64,000 nt of DNA from Parahoeflea alexandrii. GTDB lineage: Bacteria; Pseudomonadota; Alphaproteobacteria; Rhizobiales; Rhizobiaceae. The translations under genes and the position numbers were made by a program. The notes under the pieces are model-generated. The model searched no databases. It had not been told where the DNA came from and saw only the letters and a list, made by a program, of their open reading frames with translations. Below, piece by piece: positions 16,823 to 25,113 of the stretch (position 1 is the stretch's first letter; the number at the start of each line of letters is the position of its first letter). The stretch is from positions 930,001-994,000 of the forward strand of contig NZ_JAAAML010000002.1 in assembly GCF_024105735.1 (NCBI RefSeq), read 5' to 3'.

Positions 16823-17796
16823 CCGGAAAAACCCTGTCAATCGTCGTTCCCGTCTACAACGAGGCCGCGGTGCTGCCAGAATTGCTCGACCGGCTGGAAG
16901 CCATTTCCGGCAATCTGGCGGACGAATTCAAGCTCGCCGTCGGCTTCATCTTCATTGACGACGGCAGCAGCGATGACAGTTTTTCCATTCTGAATGCCCA
17001 TGATTTCGGTCCGCGCCCGGTCCGCCTTCTGCAATTCTCCCGCAATTTCGGCAAGGAGGCCGCGCTGTCGGCAGGCATAGACGCTGCCCGGTCCGCCGAT
17101 GCGGCGGTTCTGATGGATGCCGATCTTCAGCATCCGCCGGAGATGATCACCAAGTTCGTCCGGATATGGCTCGATGAAGGCGCCGACAGCGTCTATGCCT
17201 ACAAGGTCAGCCGCCATTCCTCGGAGGGTTATCTGAAGGCTGCGGCCTCCAGGGTTTTCTTCTGGGTTATCAACCGCAACATCCGCTATAAGATTCCGCC
17301 GGGCGCCGGCGATTTCCGCCTGATCAATCGTCGCTTCATGAAGGCCCTTTGCTCGCTTCCTGAAAGTGACCGGTTCATGAAGGGGCTGTATGGCTGGGTC
17401 GGCTTCCGCCAGGTCGGCCTGCCGCTCGCGCCCGCCGTGCGGGAGCACGGCACGAGCAGCTTCGGTGCGCTCCGTCTGTTGTCGATAACGATGGACGCCA
17501 TCACCAGCTTTACCACAACGCCGCTGCGGCTGATGGCCATGGCGGGCATTGTTATCGCCATGTTCAGCTTGGTTTACGGCCTGTATGTCGTCATCGAGAC
17601 GCTGTTCTTCACAGGGGTGGCCAACGGCATTGCCTCGGTCCTGACACTGATCGCGTTCTTCGGCGGCGTCCAGATGATCTTTCTCGGCCTGCTTGGAGAA
17701 TACATCGGCAAATCCGTTCAGGAGGCCAAGAAACGCCCCCCCTACATCCTGGCGGAAGACATCAGCCGCAAGGGAGACGTTGTTGAGGATCGCTGA
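16819..17796 (+). CDS. GT2 polyprenyl-phosphate glycosyltransferase (GtrB/FlmF2-like)
   Basis: A 325-residue family 2 glycosyltransferase. The catalytic domain starts SIVVPVYNEAAVLPELLDRL, has the nucleotide-sugar DDGSSDD motif, the DADLQHPPE metal site, and the amphipathic RDRF-like SDRFMKGLYGW segment. Two C-terminal transmembrane helices (about residues 235-260 and 270-300) anchor it in the inner membrane. The architecture is that of enzymes transferring a sugar from UDP or GDP to undecaprenyl phosphate. The neighbouring deacetylase suggests an N-acetylhexosamine product, as for FlmF2/LgmA-type enzymes. Confidence 0.85.
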   Translation: MTGKTLSIVVPVYNEAAVLPELLDRLEAISGNLADEFKLAVGFIFIDDGSSDDSFSILNAHDFGPRPVRLLQFSRNFGKEAALSAGIDAARSADAAVLMDADLQHPPEMITKFVRIWLDEGADSVYAYKVSRHSSEGYLKAAASRVFFWVINRNIRYKIPPGAGDFRLINRRFMKALCSLPESDRFMKGLYGWVGFRQVGLPLAPAVREHGTSSFGALRLLSITMDAITSFTTTPLRLMAMAGIVIAMFSLVYGLYVVIETLFFTGVANGIASVLTLIAFFGGVQMIFLGLLGEYIGKSVQEAKKRPPYILAEDISRKGDVVEDR

Positions 17797-18532
17797 TGAT
17801 TTCGGGCTTGGCCGCAAGCATGACCGGGTCATCCTTTCGCTGATGGAGGCCCGGCGGCTCGATGCAACCTCCGTGATGGTCAATGATGCCATCAACGCCA
17901 GCGACGTTGCGCGGCTCAAGGCACTGAGGGATGCGGGCGCGCAGGTCGGCCTGCATCTCAATCTCACTCAGGCGCTGCCCGGATACGCCGATGTCTGGCC
18001 GCTGTCGCGGCTCCTGCGGCTGTTGCCGGATGCCCGGTTGCGCGAGGTCGTTGAAGCCTCGCTCAGGCAACAGGCCAAGACATTTGTCGCGCTCTTCGAT
18101 CATCTGCCCGACTATTATGATGGCCACCAGCATTGCCACTGTGTTCCGTGGATCGCGCCGCTGGCCGCGGAATTGCCTTTTGGACCGAAAACCTGGATCA
18201 GGGTGCCGCTGCCTGCCACATGGATGGGGCGGTGGCGCAATCTTCGCGCCGGTGGCGCAAAGGGCGTGCTGATCATGGCGCTGGCCGCGTGGGCGCGGCG
18301 GGTCTTCAGGCGGGCGGGACACGAGGTCAACCGGGATTTCTCTGGTTTCCTTCGTCTTGACGATCCGGCCAGTGTTCGTCACTGGTTACCTCGCCTGCTG
18401 GAAACGGCGGGTCCGGACTGCCTGATGATGGTGCACCCCGGTGATGCCGATGATGAAATGCAATGCGCCGGCCATGCTCCGGAAAGCCGCGACTGCGAGA
18501 CAAAAATCCTGCTTCAAGGGACAATGAATTGA
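17783..18532 (+). CDS. ChbG/HpnK (YdjC, NaxD-like) deacetylase
   Basis: A 249-residue YdjC-family deacetylase. It begins almost at the metal-binding motif (IADDFGLG) and has GLHLNLT and the YYDGHQHCHCVPW histidine motif, then NRDFSGF and MMVHPGDADDE. I start it at TTG 17783, with AGGGAG 6 nt upstream, overlapping the GT2 gene by 14 nt; the adjacent in-frame TTG 17780 is possible. In Francisella and Bordetella such an enzyme (NaxD/LgmC) deacetylates undecaprenyl-phosphate GalNAc between a GT2 and an ArnT-like transferase, exactly the arrangement here. That assignment is inference from gene order. Confidence 0.8.
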   Translation: MRIADDFGLGRKHDRVILSLMEARRLDATSVMVNDAINASDVARLKALRDAGAQVGLHLNLTQALPGYADVWPLSRLLRLLPDARLREVVEASLRQQAKTFVALFDHLPDYYDGHQHCHCVPWIAPLAAELPFGPKTWIRVPLPATWMGRWRNLRAGGAKGVLIMALAAWARRVFRRAGHEVNRDFSGFLRLDDPASVRHWLPRLLETAGPDCLMMVHPGDADDEMQCAGHAPESRDCETKILLQGTMN

Positions 18533-19926
18533 CCAAAAGCCAGGCCATCCTCTCGGGTTTGCTGCTGCTGCTGGCCGTGCGCGTGGCCGCGATGGTCTGG
18601 GTTCCGCTGACCGATACGACGGAGGCGCGCTATGCCGAAATCGCCCGCACGATGGCCGAAACCGGTAACTGGATAACCCCGCTGTTCGACCTTGGCATTC
18701 CGTACCTGGCCGAGCCGCCGCTGCACAGCTGGCTCTCGGCGTCCGGAATAGCGCTGTTCGGTGTCACGGCCTTTGCCGTGCGTCTGGGTGTCCTTCTGTC
18801 GGCTCTCGCCACACTGGCGATCCTGTGGTTGTGGGCGCGAAGTCTCACTGACCGGATAACAGCCGCCGTTGCGGTACTGCTGGTGGCGAGCTCTGGGCTC
18901 TTTTTCGTGGCGTCGGCCCTGGTTCAGGCAGACATGGCGCTCACTCTTGGTGTCACTGCCGCCATGGCCGGATTTTACAATGGTCTGTCGGGAAGCCGCC
19001 GCTGGGGCTGGCTGTTCTTCGCAGGTCTCGCCGTCGGGCTTCTGGCCAAGGGCCCCGTGGCCTGGATCCTGTCGCTGCTGCCGATCGGCCTCTATATGGT
19101 CTGGCGCGGCAGCTGGAAGGACCTGCAGCAATTGCCCTGGATCGGCGGAATCGCCTTGATCGCGATCCTGGTCATGCCCTGGTATGTCGCTGCAGAAAGC
19201 ATCGCACCCGGATATCTGGGGATCTCCATCATAGGCGAGCACGTCCAGCGCTACTTCGAGCCGGGATGGGCCGGCGGGCTATACAGTTCCGGGCCGGCGC
19301 ATCCCAGGGGCATGATCTGGCTGTTCTGGATTCTCGCCACGCTTCCCTGGAGCCCGCTGTTGCCGATCCTGCTCTGGCGCCTGCGCAAGGGCGTGCCGCG
19401 CAAGACGCCCGACGACACCGGTCTGTATCTCTACCTGCTGCTGTTCGTTCTCACGCCGCTGGTGCTGTTCACGCCCGTGCAAAATACGATTGTGACCCAT
19501 GTGCTTCCGGGTGTTCCGGCAGCTTCGCTGCTTGCCGTCATGCTCTGGCTGCGCTCCGGCCCTGCCCAGGCGAAGTGGGTCCATCTCGGCGTGGCGGAGG
19601 TTGTGGTGGTCGCGGGGGGCATCATCCTTGTCTCTGTCCTTGGCCTCGCCCGCACAGCTCTCCCTTCCGAAGCGGCGCTGATAGGTTCCTTCAACGCATC
19701 CGGCAGGCTGGCAATTCTCTGGGACCGGAGTTTTTCTGCCGAATTCTACACAGATGGCGATATCACCCGGCTCAACTCACTTGAGGATCTCGAAAGCTGG
19801 CTTGCCGCAGGCGACGGGGTAATGGTGCCGAAATACCGCCAGGCCGAGTTCCTGGCCCGTTTCGGCAATGTCGGCGCGCCGGTTGCGGAGAGCCGCAAAT
19901 ACATGCTCTACATTCCGGTGCCTTGA
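18529..19926 (+). CDS. ArnT-like family 39 glycosyltransferase
   Basis: A 465-residue polytopic protein with about 11 hydrophobic segments. The first periplasmic loop has TDTTEARYAEIARTM and AEPPLHSWLS, the PMT/ArnT signature with its acidic catalytic residue. Such enzymes transfer a sugar from undecaprenyl phosphate to lipid A or another envelope acceptor. The start is TTG 18529, overlapping the deacetylase stop as TTGA and preceded by AAGGG; no ATG fits before the first helix. Last gene of the operon with GtrA, GT2 and deacetylase. Confidence 0.85.
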   Translation: MTKSQAILSGLLLLLAVRVAAMVWVPLTDTTEARYAEIARTMAETGNWITPLFDLGIPYLAEPPLHSWLSASGIALFGVTAFAVRLGVLLSALATLAILWLWARSLTDRITAAVAVLLVASSGLFFVASALVQADMALTLGVTAAMAGFYNGLSGSRRWGWLFFAGLAVGLLAKGPVAWILSLLPIGLYMVWRGSWKDLQQLPWIGGIALIAILVMPWYVAAESIAPGYLGISIIGEHVQRYFEPGWAGGLYSSGPAHPRGMIWLFWILATLPWSPLLPILLWRLRKGVPRKTPDDTGLYLYLLLFVLTPLVLFTPVQNTIVTHVLPGVPAASLLAVMLWLRSGPAQAKWVHLGVAEVVVVAGGIILVSVLGLARTALPSEAALIGSFNASGRLAILWDRSFSAEFYTDGDITRLNSLEDLESWLAAGDGVMVPKYRQAEFLARFGNVGAPVAESRKYMLYIPVP

Positions 19927-19928
19927 GT

Positions 19929-19956
19929 GGCGGGTGGGCTTGCAAGGCTTCCCGCC
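19929..19956. terminator. possible bidirectional hairpin between ArnT-like gene and fucU
   Basis: GGCGGG and CCCGCC (19929-19934, 19951-19956) are complementary across a 16-nt loop at a convergent gene junction. No T-run is present, so terminator activity is uncertain. Confidence 0.3.
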
Positions 19957-19987
19957 CGTCAACTCCGGTATAATCGGCGCGGCTGGC

Positions 19988-20440
19988 CTATGCGTCCGGC
20001 GGGATAACGCCCTTGCGCAGCATGATGCAGCCGTAAAACCGCCGTTCGCCGGTCTGGATCACCGCATAGGCCTGTTTGGCGGTATCGTAGAAGGCGAACC
20101 GTTCGATTCCGATCATCGGCCGGTGCCTGCCCTCCGCCGCATCGATCACAGCCTGGACTTCCGCCTGCACCGGGGCGATTTCATCCGGACTTCCGACGAT
20201 TTCCATCCGGCCGGCAAAGTCGTCGACGAACGTGTCGAGCGGCAGCACCGAAAGCACCGCTTCCACGGCCTGGGCCGAGGTCAGGTTGTCCATCCTGAGC
20301 AGCTCGCCGAGCACCGTCTGCCGGGCAAGCGTGTCTGACGGAAAATTCGTGTCGGCGATAATCAGCGTGTCGCCGTGCCCCATGGCGCGAAGCGCGTAGA
20401 GCACCTCGGCATTGAGCCGCGGATCCAGTCCCTTGAGCAT
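19988..20440 (-). CDS. fucU: RbsD/FucU-family L-fucose mutarotase
   Basis: A 150-residue protein starting MLKGLDPRLNAEVLYALRAMGHGD, the typical FucU N-terminus including the catalytic His22, followed by LIIADTNFP. It interconverts alpha and beta anomers of L-fucose or a similar sugar in the cytoplasm. ATG 20440 has a GGGAGGA site. It is divergent from an aldo/keto reductase that probably oxidises the same sugar. Confidence 0.88.
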   Translation of the reverse strand: MLKGLDPRLNAEVLYALRAMGHGDTLIIADTNFPSDTLARQTVLGELLRMDNLTSAQAVEAVLSVLPLDTFVDDFAGRMEIVGSPDEIAPVQAEVQAVIDAAEGRHRPMIGIERFAFYDTAKQAYAVIQTGERRFYGCIMLRKGVIPPDA

Positions 20441-20638
20441 GAAGTCCTCCCGGTAATGTCCTTGCGCGCCGTTGCCGGAGGGCGCGATTGCCGGCGATCC
20501 TGCAGCGGGACAGTCCGCTATTCAAGCCCTATCGGCCTGCGGACGGGTTCTCCCACTGCAAATTGCCGACACAGGCAATAGGAGGGATGCGGTTCACGAG
20601 AGGATCGGTTAGGTTTCCGCGCGAACAGGGAGAGACAG

Positions 20639-21667
20639 ATGAAGACACGGCACTGGGACAGGATCGGCAATGGCGGGCTCACATTCACCGAACTCGGCTT
20701 CGGCACGGCGCCGCTTGGCAATCTCTATCGCGCCATTTCCGATGATGAGGCCCATGCGGTGCTGACCAAAGCCTGGGATCTCGGAGTCCGCTATTTCGAC
20801 ACTGCGCCGCTCTATGGGTTGGGGCTTGCCGAAACCCGGCTCAACCGCTTCCTGCGCGGCAAGCCGCGCGGCGACTACGTGCTTTCGACCAAGATTGGAC
20901 GTCTGCTGCGCCGCTGCGAGCCCGGCGAGGAGCGCACCGGCGCGGGCAAGTTCTTCGACGTGCCCACACGTCGGGAAGTCTACGACTACAGCTATGACGG
21001 CGTCATGCGCTCGCTCGAATTCTCTCTCGAACGCCTCGGCGTCGACAGCATCGATATTCTCTATGCTCATGATCTCGACATCTTCACCCATGGCAGCGAA
21101 GCGGCACGCAATGCGAGGCTCGAGGAGCTGATGGCCGGCGGTTACAAGGCGTTGTTGTCTTTGCGCGATCAGGGCGTCATCAAGGCGTTCGGCGCCGGTG
21201 TCAACGAATGGCAGGCCTGCCAGTGGCTGACCGAGCGTGGCGATTTCGACCTGTTCCTGCTTGCCGGCCGTTACACGCTTCTGGAGCAGCAGGCGCTTGA
21301 AACATTCCTGCCGCTGGCTTCCGAGCGGGGCATCGGCATCATCATCGGCGGCCCCTACAATTCGGGAATTCTGGCAACCGGCCCGAAGCCGGGGGCCTTC
21401 TACAATTACGATGCCGCGCCGCAGCCGATTCTGGATCGTGTTGCCCGCATCGAGGCCGTCTGCAAACACCATACCACGCGTATGGTCGATGCGGCGTTCC
21501 AGTTTCCGTTGCGCCATCCGGCCGTCGTCTCGGTGATTCCGGGCGGGCAGGGGGTGGCTGAAATGGAGGCCAATGCGGTTGCCGCCGGCGCGGAAATACC
21601 GCCCGTGCTCTGGGCCGATCTGAAGACCGAAGGGCTGATGCGCGAAGACGCCCCGGTCAATGCCTGA
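20639..21667 (+). CDS. aldo/keto reductase, aldose (L-fucose type) 1-dehydrogenase
   Basis: A 342-residue TIM-barrel oxidoreductase with the complete AKR tetrad: D54 and Y59 (FDTAPLYG), K85 (STKIG) and H144 (YAHDLD). It resembles D-threo-aldose/L-fucose 1-dehydrogenases, which make the sugar lactone using NAD(P)+. The ATG at 20639 has a GGGAGAG site. Opposite to fucU with a 198-bp shared promoter region and followed by a perfect hairpin. Pyridoxal 4-dehydrogenase is a related alternative, but the fucose-type context favours a sugar substrate. Confidence 0.75.
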   Translation: MKTRHWDRIGNGGLTFTELGFGTAPLGNLYRAISDDEAHAVLTKAWDLGVRYFDTAPLYGLGLAETRLNRFLRGKPRGDYVLSTKIGRLLRRCEPGEERTGAGKFFDVPTRREVYDYSYDGVMRSLEFSLERLGVDSIDILYAHDLDIFTHGSEAARNARLEELMAGGYKALLSLRDQGVIKAFGAGVNEWQACQWLTERGDFDLFLLAGRYTLLEQQALETFLPLASERGIGIIIGGPYNSGILATGPKPGAFYNYDAAPQPILDRVARIEAVCKHHTTRMVDAAFQFPLRHPAVVSVIPGGQGVAEMEANAVAAGAEIPPVLWADLKTEGLMREDAPVNA

Positions 21668-21675
21668 GAAGATTG

Positions 21676-21698
21676 CCGCCATACCTTGTGTATGGCGG
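21676..21698. terminator. hairpin between aldo/keto reductase and GntR gene
   Basis: CCGCCATAC-CTTGT-GTATGGCGG is a perfect 9-bp stem with a 5-nt loop, placed exactly between two convergent stop codons. Probably a bidirectional terminator, though the T-run is missing. Confidence 0.55.
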
Positions 21699-21699
21699 A

Positions 21700-22434
21700 C
21701 TATCCGTTGGTGAACATCTCCGGCCGTTCCGCGACCAGCGGTTCGAGCAGCAGGATCAATTGGCGCAGGTGATGCCGGGTTGCCTGGCGGGCGGCTTCCG
21801 GATCCCGCGCTTCGAGTGCTGCGACGATGGCCTTGTGCTCGGCGAGCGTGGCCTGCATCCGGCCCGGCATCGGCAGGTTGAGATGACGCGCCCGGTTGAC
21901 GTGGATCCAGGCGGTTTCCGCGAGCGATGCCAGCCGCCGGTAACCGGTGAACGACAGGATCAGCTCGTGCAGCTCTGCGTCCATTTGGTGGAAGCCTGCC
22001 GTGTCGCCATCCTGCATCAGCACTTCCTGAATCCGCAGATTGCGCTTGAGCAGGACCAGTTGCTCCTCGGTGATCGTGGTGGCAACCCGCTCGACGGCGG
22101 CGAGTTCCAGCGCCTCGCGCAGGAATGCACCCTCGCGGATTTCCGCCATTGAAAACCGCGTCACATAGGTTCCCGCCTGCGGCACGATATCGGCCAGGCC
22201 TTCGCTGGCGAGCCGCGCCATGGCTTCGGTCACCGGCGAGCGCGAAACGCCGAGCTCTTTGCAGATCTGAGATTTCTGCATCAGCTCGCCCGGGCGGAAG
22301 GCCAGCGACAGGATTGCCTGCTTGAGCGACATGTAGACTTTCTGGGAGAGCGAGCCGGGAAAATCATTCAGGGGCTGAAGCGCGGGCAGGAATTTTTTCG
22401 CGTCTCGCAGTGGACTATCCTCGCTGACTGGCAT
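21700..22434 (-). CDS. GntR-family (FadR/FCD) regulator of the sugar cluster
   Basis: A 244-residue regulator with a winged helix at about residues 28-95 (SLSQKVYMSLKQAILSLAFRPGELM...LGVSRSPVTEAM) and an FCD domain with the expected His residues (FHQMDAELH, EHKAIV). It is divergent from the UxaA-family gene. A perfect 12-bp palindrome overlaps its translation start, suggesting autorepression and control of the divergent gene. The effector is unknown; a sugar acid is plausible. Confidence 0.8.
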   Translation of the reverse strand: MPVSEDSPLRDAKKFLPALQPLNDFPGSLSQKVYMSLKQAILSLAFRPGELMQKSQICKELGVSRSPVTEAMARLASEGLADIVPQAGTYVTRFSMAEIREGAFLREALELAAVERVATTITEEQLVLLKRNLRIQEVLMQDGDTAGFHQMDAELHELILSFTGYRRLASLAETAWIHVNRARHLNLPMPGRMQATLAEHKAIVAALEARDPEAARQATRHHLRQLILLLEPLVAERPEMFTNG

Positions 22435-22435
22435 A

Positions 22436-22447
22436 CTAACATGTTAG
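22436..22447. promoter_or_regulatory. palindromic operator at the GntR start
   Basis: CTAACATGTTAG is a perfect palindrome starting 2 bp upstream of the GntR start codon and 84 bp upstream of the divergent UxaA-family start. The placement is typical of an autoregulatory GntR operator. Confidence 0.6.
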
Positions 22448-22530
22448 ATAGAGTTATCCTCCTGTCAAGCCACGATCCGGTCCGAGATCCGGTTCCGATC
22501 CGGCTTTGCAACCACGAAGCGCTCTGACCG

Positions 22531-24057
22531 ATGACAAGAGATCTCCTCCAGACAATCCGTCTCAACGCAGACGACAATGTAATCATTGCCCTCAAGGATC
22601 TGGCCGGGGGCGCGATCGTGCCCGGGCTCGATGTCCCGCTCGCCGAAGCGGTGGCGCGCGGACACAAGATTGCGGTACGACCGATTGCCGAAGGCGAGAA
22701 GGTGCTCCGCTATGGCCAGACCATCGGCATCGCGACCCGTGCAATTGCGCCCGGCGAACATGTCCATGTCCACAATCTCGGCATGGGCGGCCACGCCGAG
22801 GCGCAGGAATTCTCGACCGAGGTCCGGCCGCTTGCCGCGCCTTCGGAAAAGCGTCACTTCATGGGCTATCACCGGGCGGATGGCTCTGTCGGCACCCGCA
22901 ACTATCTCGGTATTCTCACTTCGGTGAACTGCTCTGGCTCTGTCGCCCGCTTCATCGCCGAGGCGGTGGAGAAGCAGGGCTGGCTCGACGAATTTGAAAA
23001 TGTCGATGGCGTCGTGCCGATCGTGCATGGCACTGGCTGCGGCATGTCGGGCAATGACGAGGGCTACGACACCCTGTTCCGCACCCTGCAGGGCTATGCC
23101 CGCAATCCGAACTTCGCCGGCATCCTGCTGCTGGGCCTCGGCTGCGAGGTCATGCAGGTGCCTGATCTGGTTGGCCGGGGCAGGATGCGCAAGGACGGCA
23201 ATTTCCGCTACATGACCATCCAGCAGTCCGGCGGCACCCGCAAGACCATCGAGCGCGGTGTCGCTGAGCTCAGGGAAATGGCAGCCGAGGCCAACAAGAT
23301 TGCGCGCGCGCCGGCAGGGCTCGAACATCTGGTGATCGGCATGCAGTGCGGCGGCTCCGACGGCTATTCCGGCATCACCGCCAATCCGGCGCTCGGTGCG
23401 GCGTCGGATCTGCTGGTCGCCCATGGCGGCACCACCATCCTGTCGGAGACCTCGGAAATCTACGGCGCCGAGCACCTGTTGACCCGCCGCGCGGTCACCC
23501 CCGAGGTCGGCGCCAAGATCGTCGAGCGCATTCACTGGTGGGAGGATTACGCCGCGCGCAATGGCGGCGAGATGGACAACAACCCTTCGCCCGGCAACAA
23601 GAAGGGCGGGCTGACCACCATCCTCGAAAAATCCTTGGGCGCTGTCGCCAAGGGCGGCACCGCGCCGCTGACCCAGGTCTACAAATTCGCCGAACCGATC
23701 ACCGAGCGCGGCTTCGTGTTCATGGATAGCCCCGGTTACGATCCCTGTTCGGTGACCGGGCAGATCGCCTCTGGCGCCAATCTGATCGCGTTCACCACCG
23801 GCCGTGGATCGGTGTCGGGCTACAAGCCGACGCCCTGCATCAAGCTCGCCACCAATTCGGAAATGTATGGCCGCATGTCCGAGGACATGGATGTCAATTG
23901 CGGTGACATCATCACCGATGCCGTCAGCCTTGAGGACAAGGGCCGCGAGATCTTCGAGCTGTTCCTGCGCGTGGCTTCCGGCGAGGAAACCAGGAGCGAG
24001 CAGCTGGGTTTCGGCGGCGCCGAATTCGTGCCCTGGCAAATGGGCGCGGTGATGTGA
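22531..24057 (+). CDS. UxaA-family altronate/galactarate-type dehydratase
   Basis: A 508-residue protein fusing an N-terminal SAF domain (to about residue 95) with the large UxaA domain. Conserved elements include GYHRADGSVGTRNYLGI, the GTGCGM and MQCGGSDGYSG motifs and PTPCIKLATN, with Cys residues likely to bind iron. The family dehydrates sugar acids to 2-keto-3-deoxy acids. Beside fucU and an aldose dehydrogenase it could act on the acid derived from that sugar, but fuconate is usually handled by an enolase-family enzyme, so the substrate is uncertain. Confidence 0.75.
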   Translation: MTRDLLQTIRLNADDNVIIALKDLAGGAIVPGLDVPLAEAVARGHKIAVRPIAEGEKVLRYGQTIGIATRAIAPGEHVHVHNLGMGGHAEAQEFSTEVRPLAAPSEKRHFMGYHRADGSVGTRNYLGILTSVNCSGSVARFIAEAVEKQGWLDEFENVDGVVPIVHGTGCGMSGNDEGYDTLFRTLQGYARNPNFAGILLLGLGCEVMQVPDLVGRGRMRKDGNFRYMTIQQSGGTRKTIERGVAELREMAAEANKIARAPAGLEHLVIGMQCGGSDGYSGITANPALGAASDLLVAHGGTTILSETSEIYGAEHLLTRRAVTPEVGAKIVERIHWWEDYAARNGGEMDNNPSPGNKKGGLTTILEKSLGAVAKGGTAPLTQVYKFAEPITERGFVFMDSPGYDPCSVTGQIASGANLIAFTTGRGSVSGYKPTPCIKLATNSEMYGRMSEDMDVNCGDIITDAVSLEDKGREIFELFLRVASGEETRSEQLGFGGAEFVPWQMGAVM

Positions 24058-24092
24058 TCCTCGCCACGTCGCGCGCGATCTGATGCGAAACG

Positions 24093-24115
24093 CCGGATGG
24101 GCTTGCTCCATCCGG
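24093..24115 (+). terminator. hairpin after the UxaA-family gene
   Basis: CCGGATGG-GCTTGCT-CCATCCGG is a perfect 8-bp stem 36 bp after the stop. It is followed by an A-run rather than a T-run, so it may slow or protect the transcript end rather than act as a standard intrinsic terminator. Confidence 0.4.
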
Positions 24116-24184
24116 TAAAAAATCCCCTCAGTTCTTGTCCACAAATCATCCGATTGACTCTCGCCTCGAGTCCGGTGTTTATTA

Positions 24185-24199
24185 GAACATAACAGGAAC
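24185..24199. promoter_or_regulatory. alphaproteobacterial LexA (SOS) box
   Basis: GAAC-ATAACAG-GAAC is an exact GAAC-N7-GAAC direct repeat (GTTC-N7-GTTC on the other strand), the LexA operator of Alphaproteobacteria. It lies 15 bp upstream of imuA and is expected to repress the whole imuA-imuB-dnaE2 operon. Confidence 0.92.
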
Positions 24200-24213
24200 A
24201 AGTTGGATCAAGC

Positions 24214-25113
24214 ATGAGTCTCTCGAGGCTGCAGACCGCGACCGATATCTTGAAGGCGCGCACCCGCGCCTATGAGGCCCAGGCGTATCAGGCGCACCGG
24301 GGGATGGCGCTTGGCGATGGAAGCGAGGCTCAACCATTGCCGCTCGGCGCCAGCGCGGTCGATCACTGTCTCGATGGCGGGTTGGCCTGCGGCGGATTGC
24401 ACGAGGTGCGCAGCCCGCTGGCGCGCGACATCGGTGCTGCCACCGGATTTGCGCTCGGCCTCGCCGCCCGTGCCATTCACACCGATAGGATGGGGCGCAG
24501 CGGCATCGTCTGGGTCAGCGATCCGGCCACCCGGGTTGATGGCGGCGGGCTTTTCCCGGCGGGCCTCGCCCAGTACGGGCTCGACCCGTCATCGATGACG
24601 ATGGTCGAGCCGGGCGATCTGCAGGGCGCCATGTGGGCGGCCGACGAGGCGGCGGGATGCGCGGGGCTGGCGGCGCTGGTCTTCCAGATCAAGGGCAATC
24701 CGGCGCGCTTCGACATCACCGCCACGCGGCGGTTGATGCTGCGCGCTCGGCAAAGCGGTGTGCTGGCGCTGACTTTGCGCCAGAGTGGCGAGGAGGAGGC
24801 CAGTGCAGCGGCCACGCGCTGGCGGGTGAACACCAAACCATCGGGGGCGGACGACACTCTTGAACGTGGCGTGGGGGCAATGCGGCTGTTGCTCACGCTG
24901 GAACGCAACCGCGCCGGACGGACCGGCCAATGGCTTTTAGCCTGGAACCCCAGAGACAGAAGTTTCCACCATGCCGCACCCCATCCAGCCTCACGCACCA
25001 AGCCGTCAGCGCATCCTCTCGATCGCCTTCCCGCATCTGCCGACCGACCGGGTGCACCGGGCCAGATGGGGCAAGTCCTGGATCGCCGGCAGGATTTTGG
25101 ACGCGCATCCTGA
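24214..25113 (+). CDS. imuA: SOS mutagenesis protein ImuA
   Basis: A 299-residue RecA/SulA-like accessory protein of the ImuABC mutasome, with GLACGGLHEVRSPLARDIG, GIVWVSDPATRVDGGG and LLLTLERNRAGRTGQW followed by LAWNPRDRSFH. It acts with ImuB and DnaE2 in damage-induced translesion synthesis. The start is fixed by the LexA box just upstream. Unusually, the frame stays open for about 47 codons past the expected end, overlapping the imuB N-terminus by 143 bp; this Pro/Arg-rich tail looks like out-of-frame imuB sequence. Confidence 0.88.
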   Translation: MSLSRLQTATDILKARTRAYEAQAYQAHRGMALGDGSEAQPLPLGASAVDHCLDGGLACGGLHEVRSPLARDIGAATGFALGLAARAIHTDRMGRSGIVWVSDPATRVDGGGLFPAGLAQYGLDPSSMTMVEPGDLQGAMWAADEAAGCAGLAALVFQIKGNPARFDITATRRLMLRARQSGVLALTLRQSGEEEASAAATRWRVNTKPSGADDTLERGVGAMRLLLTLERNRAGRTGQWLLAWNPRDRSFHHAAPHPASRTKPSAHPLDRLPASADRPGAPGQMGQVLDRRQDFGRAS

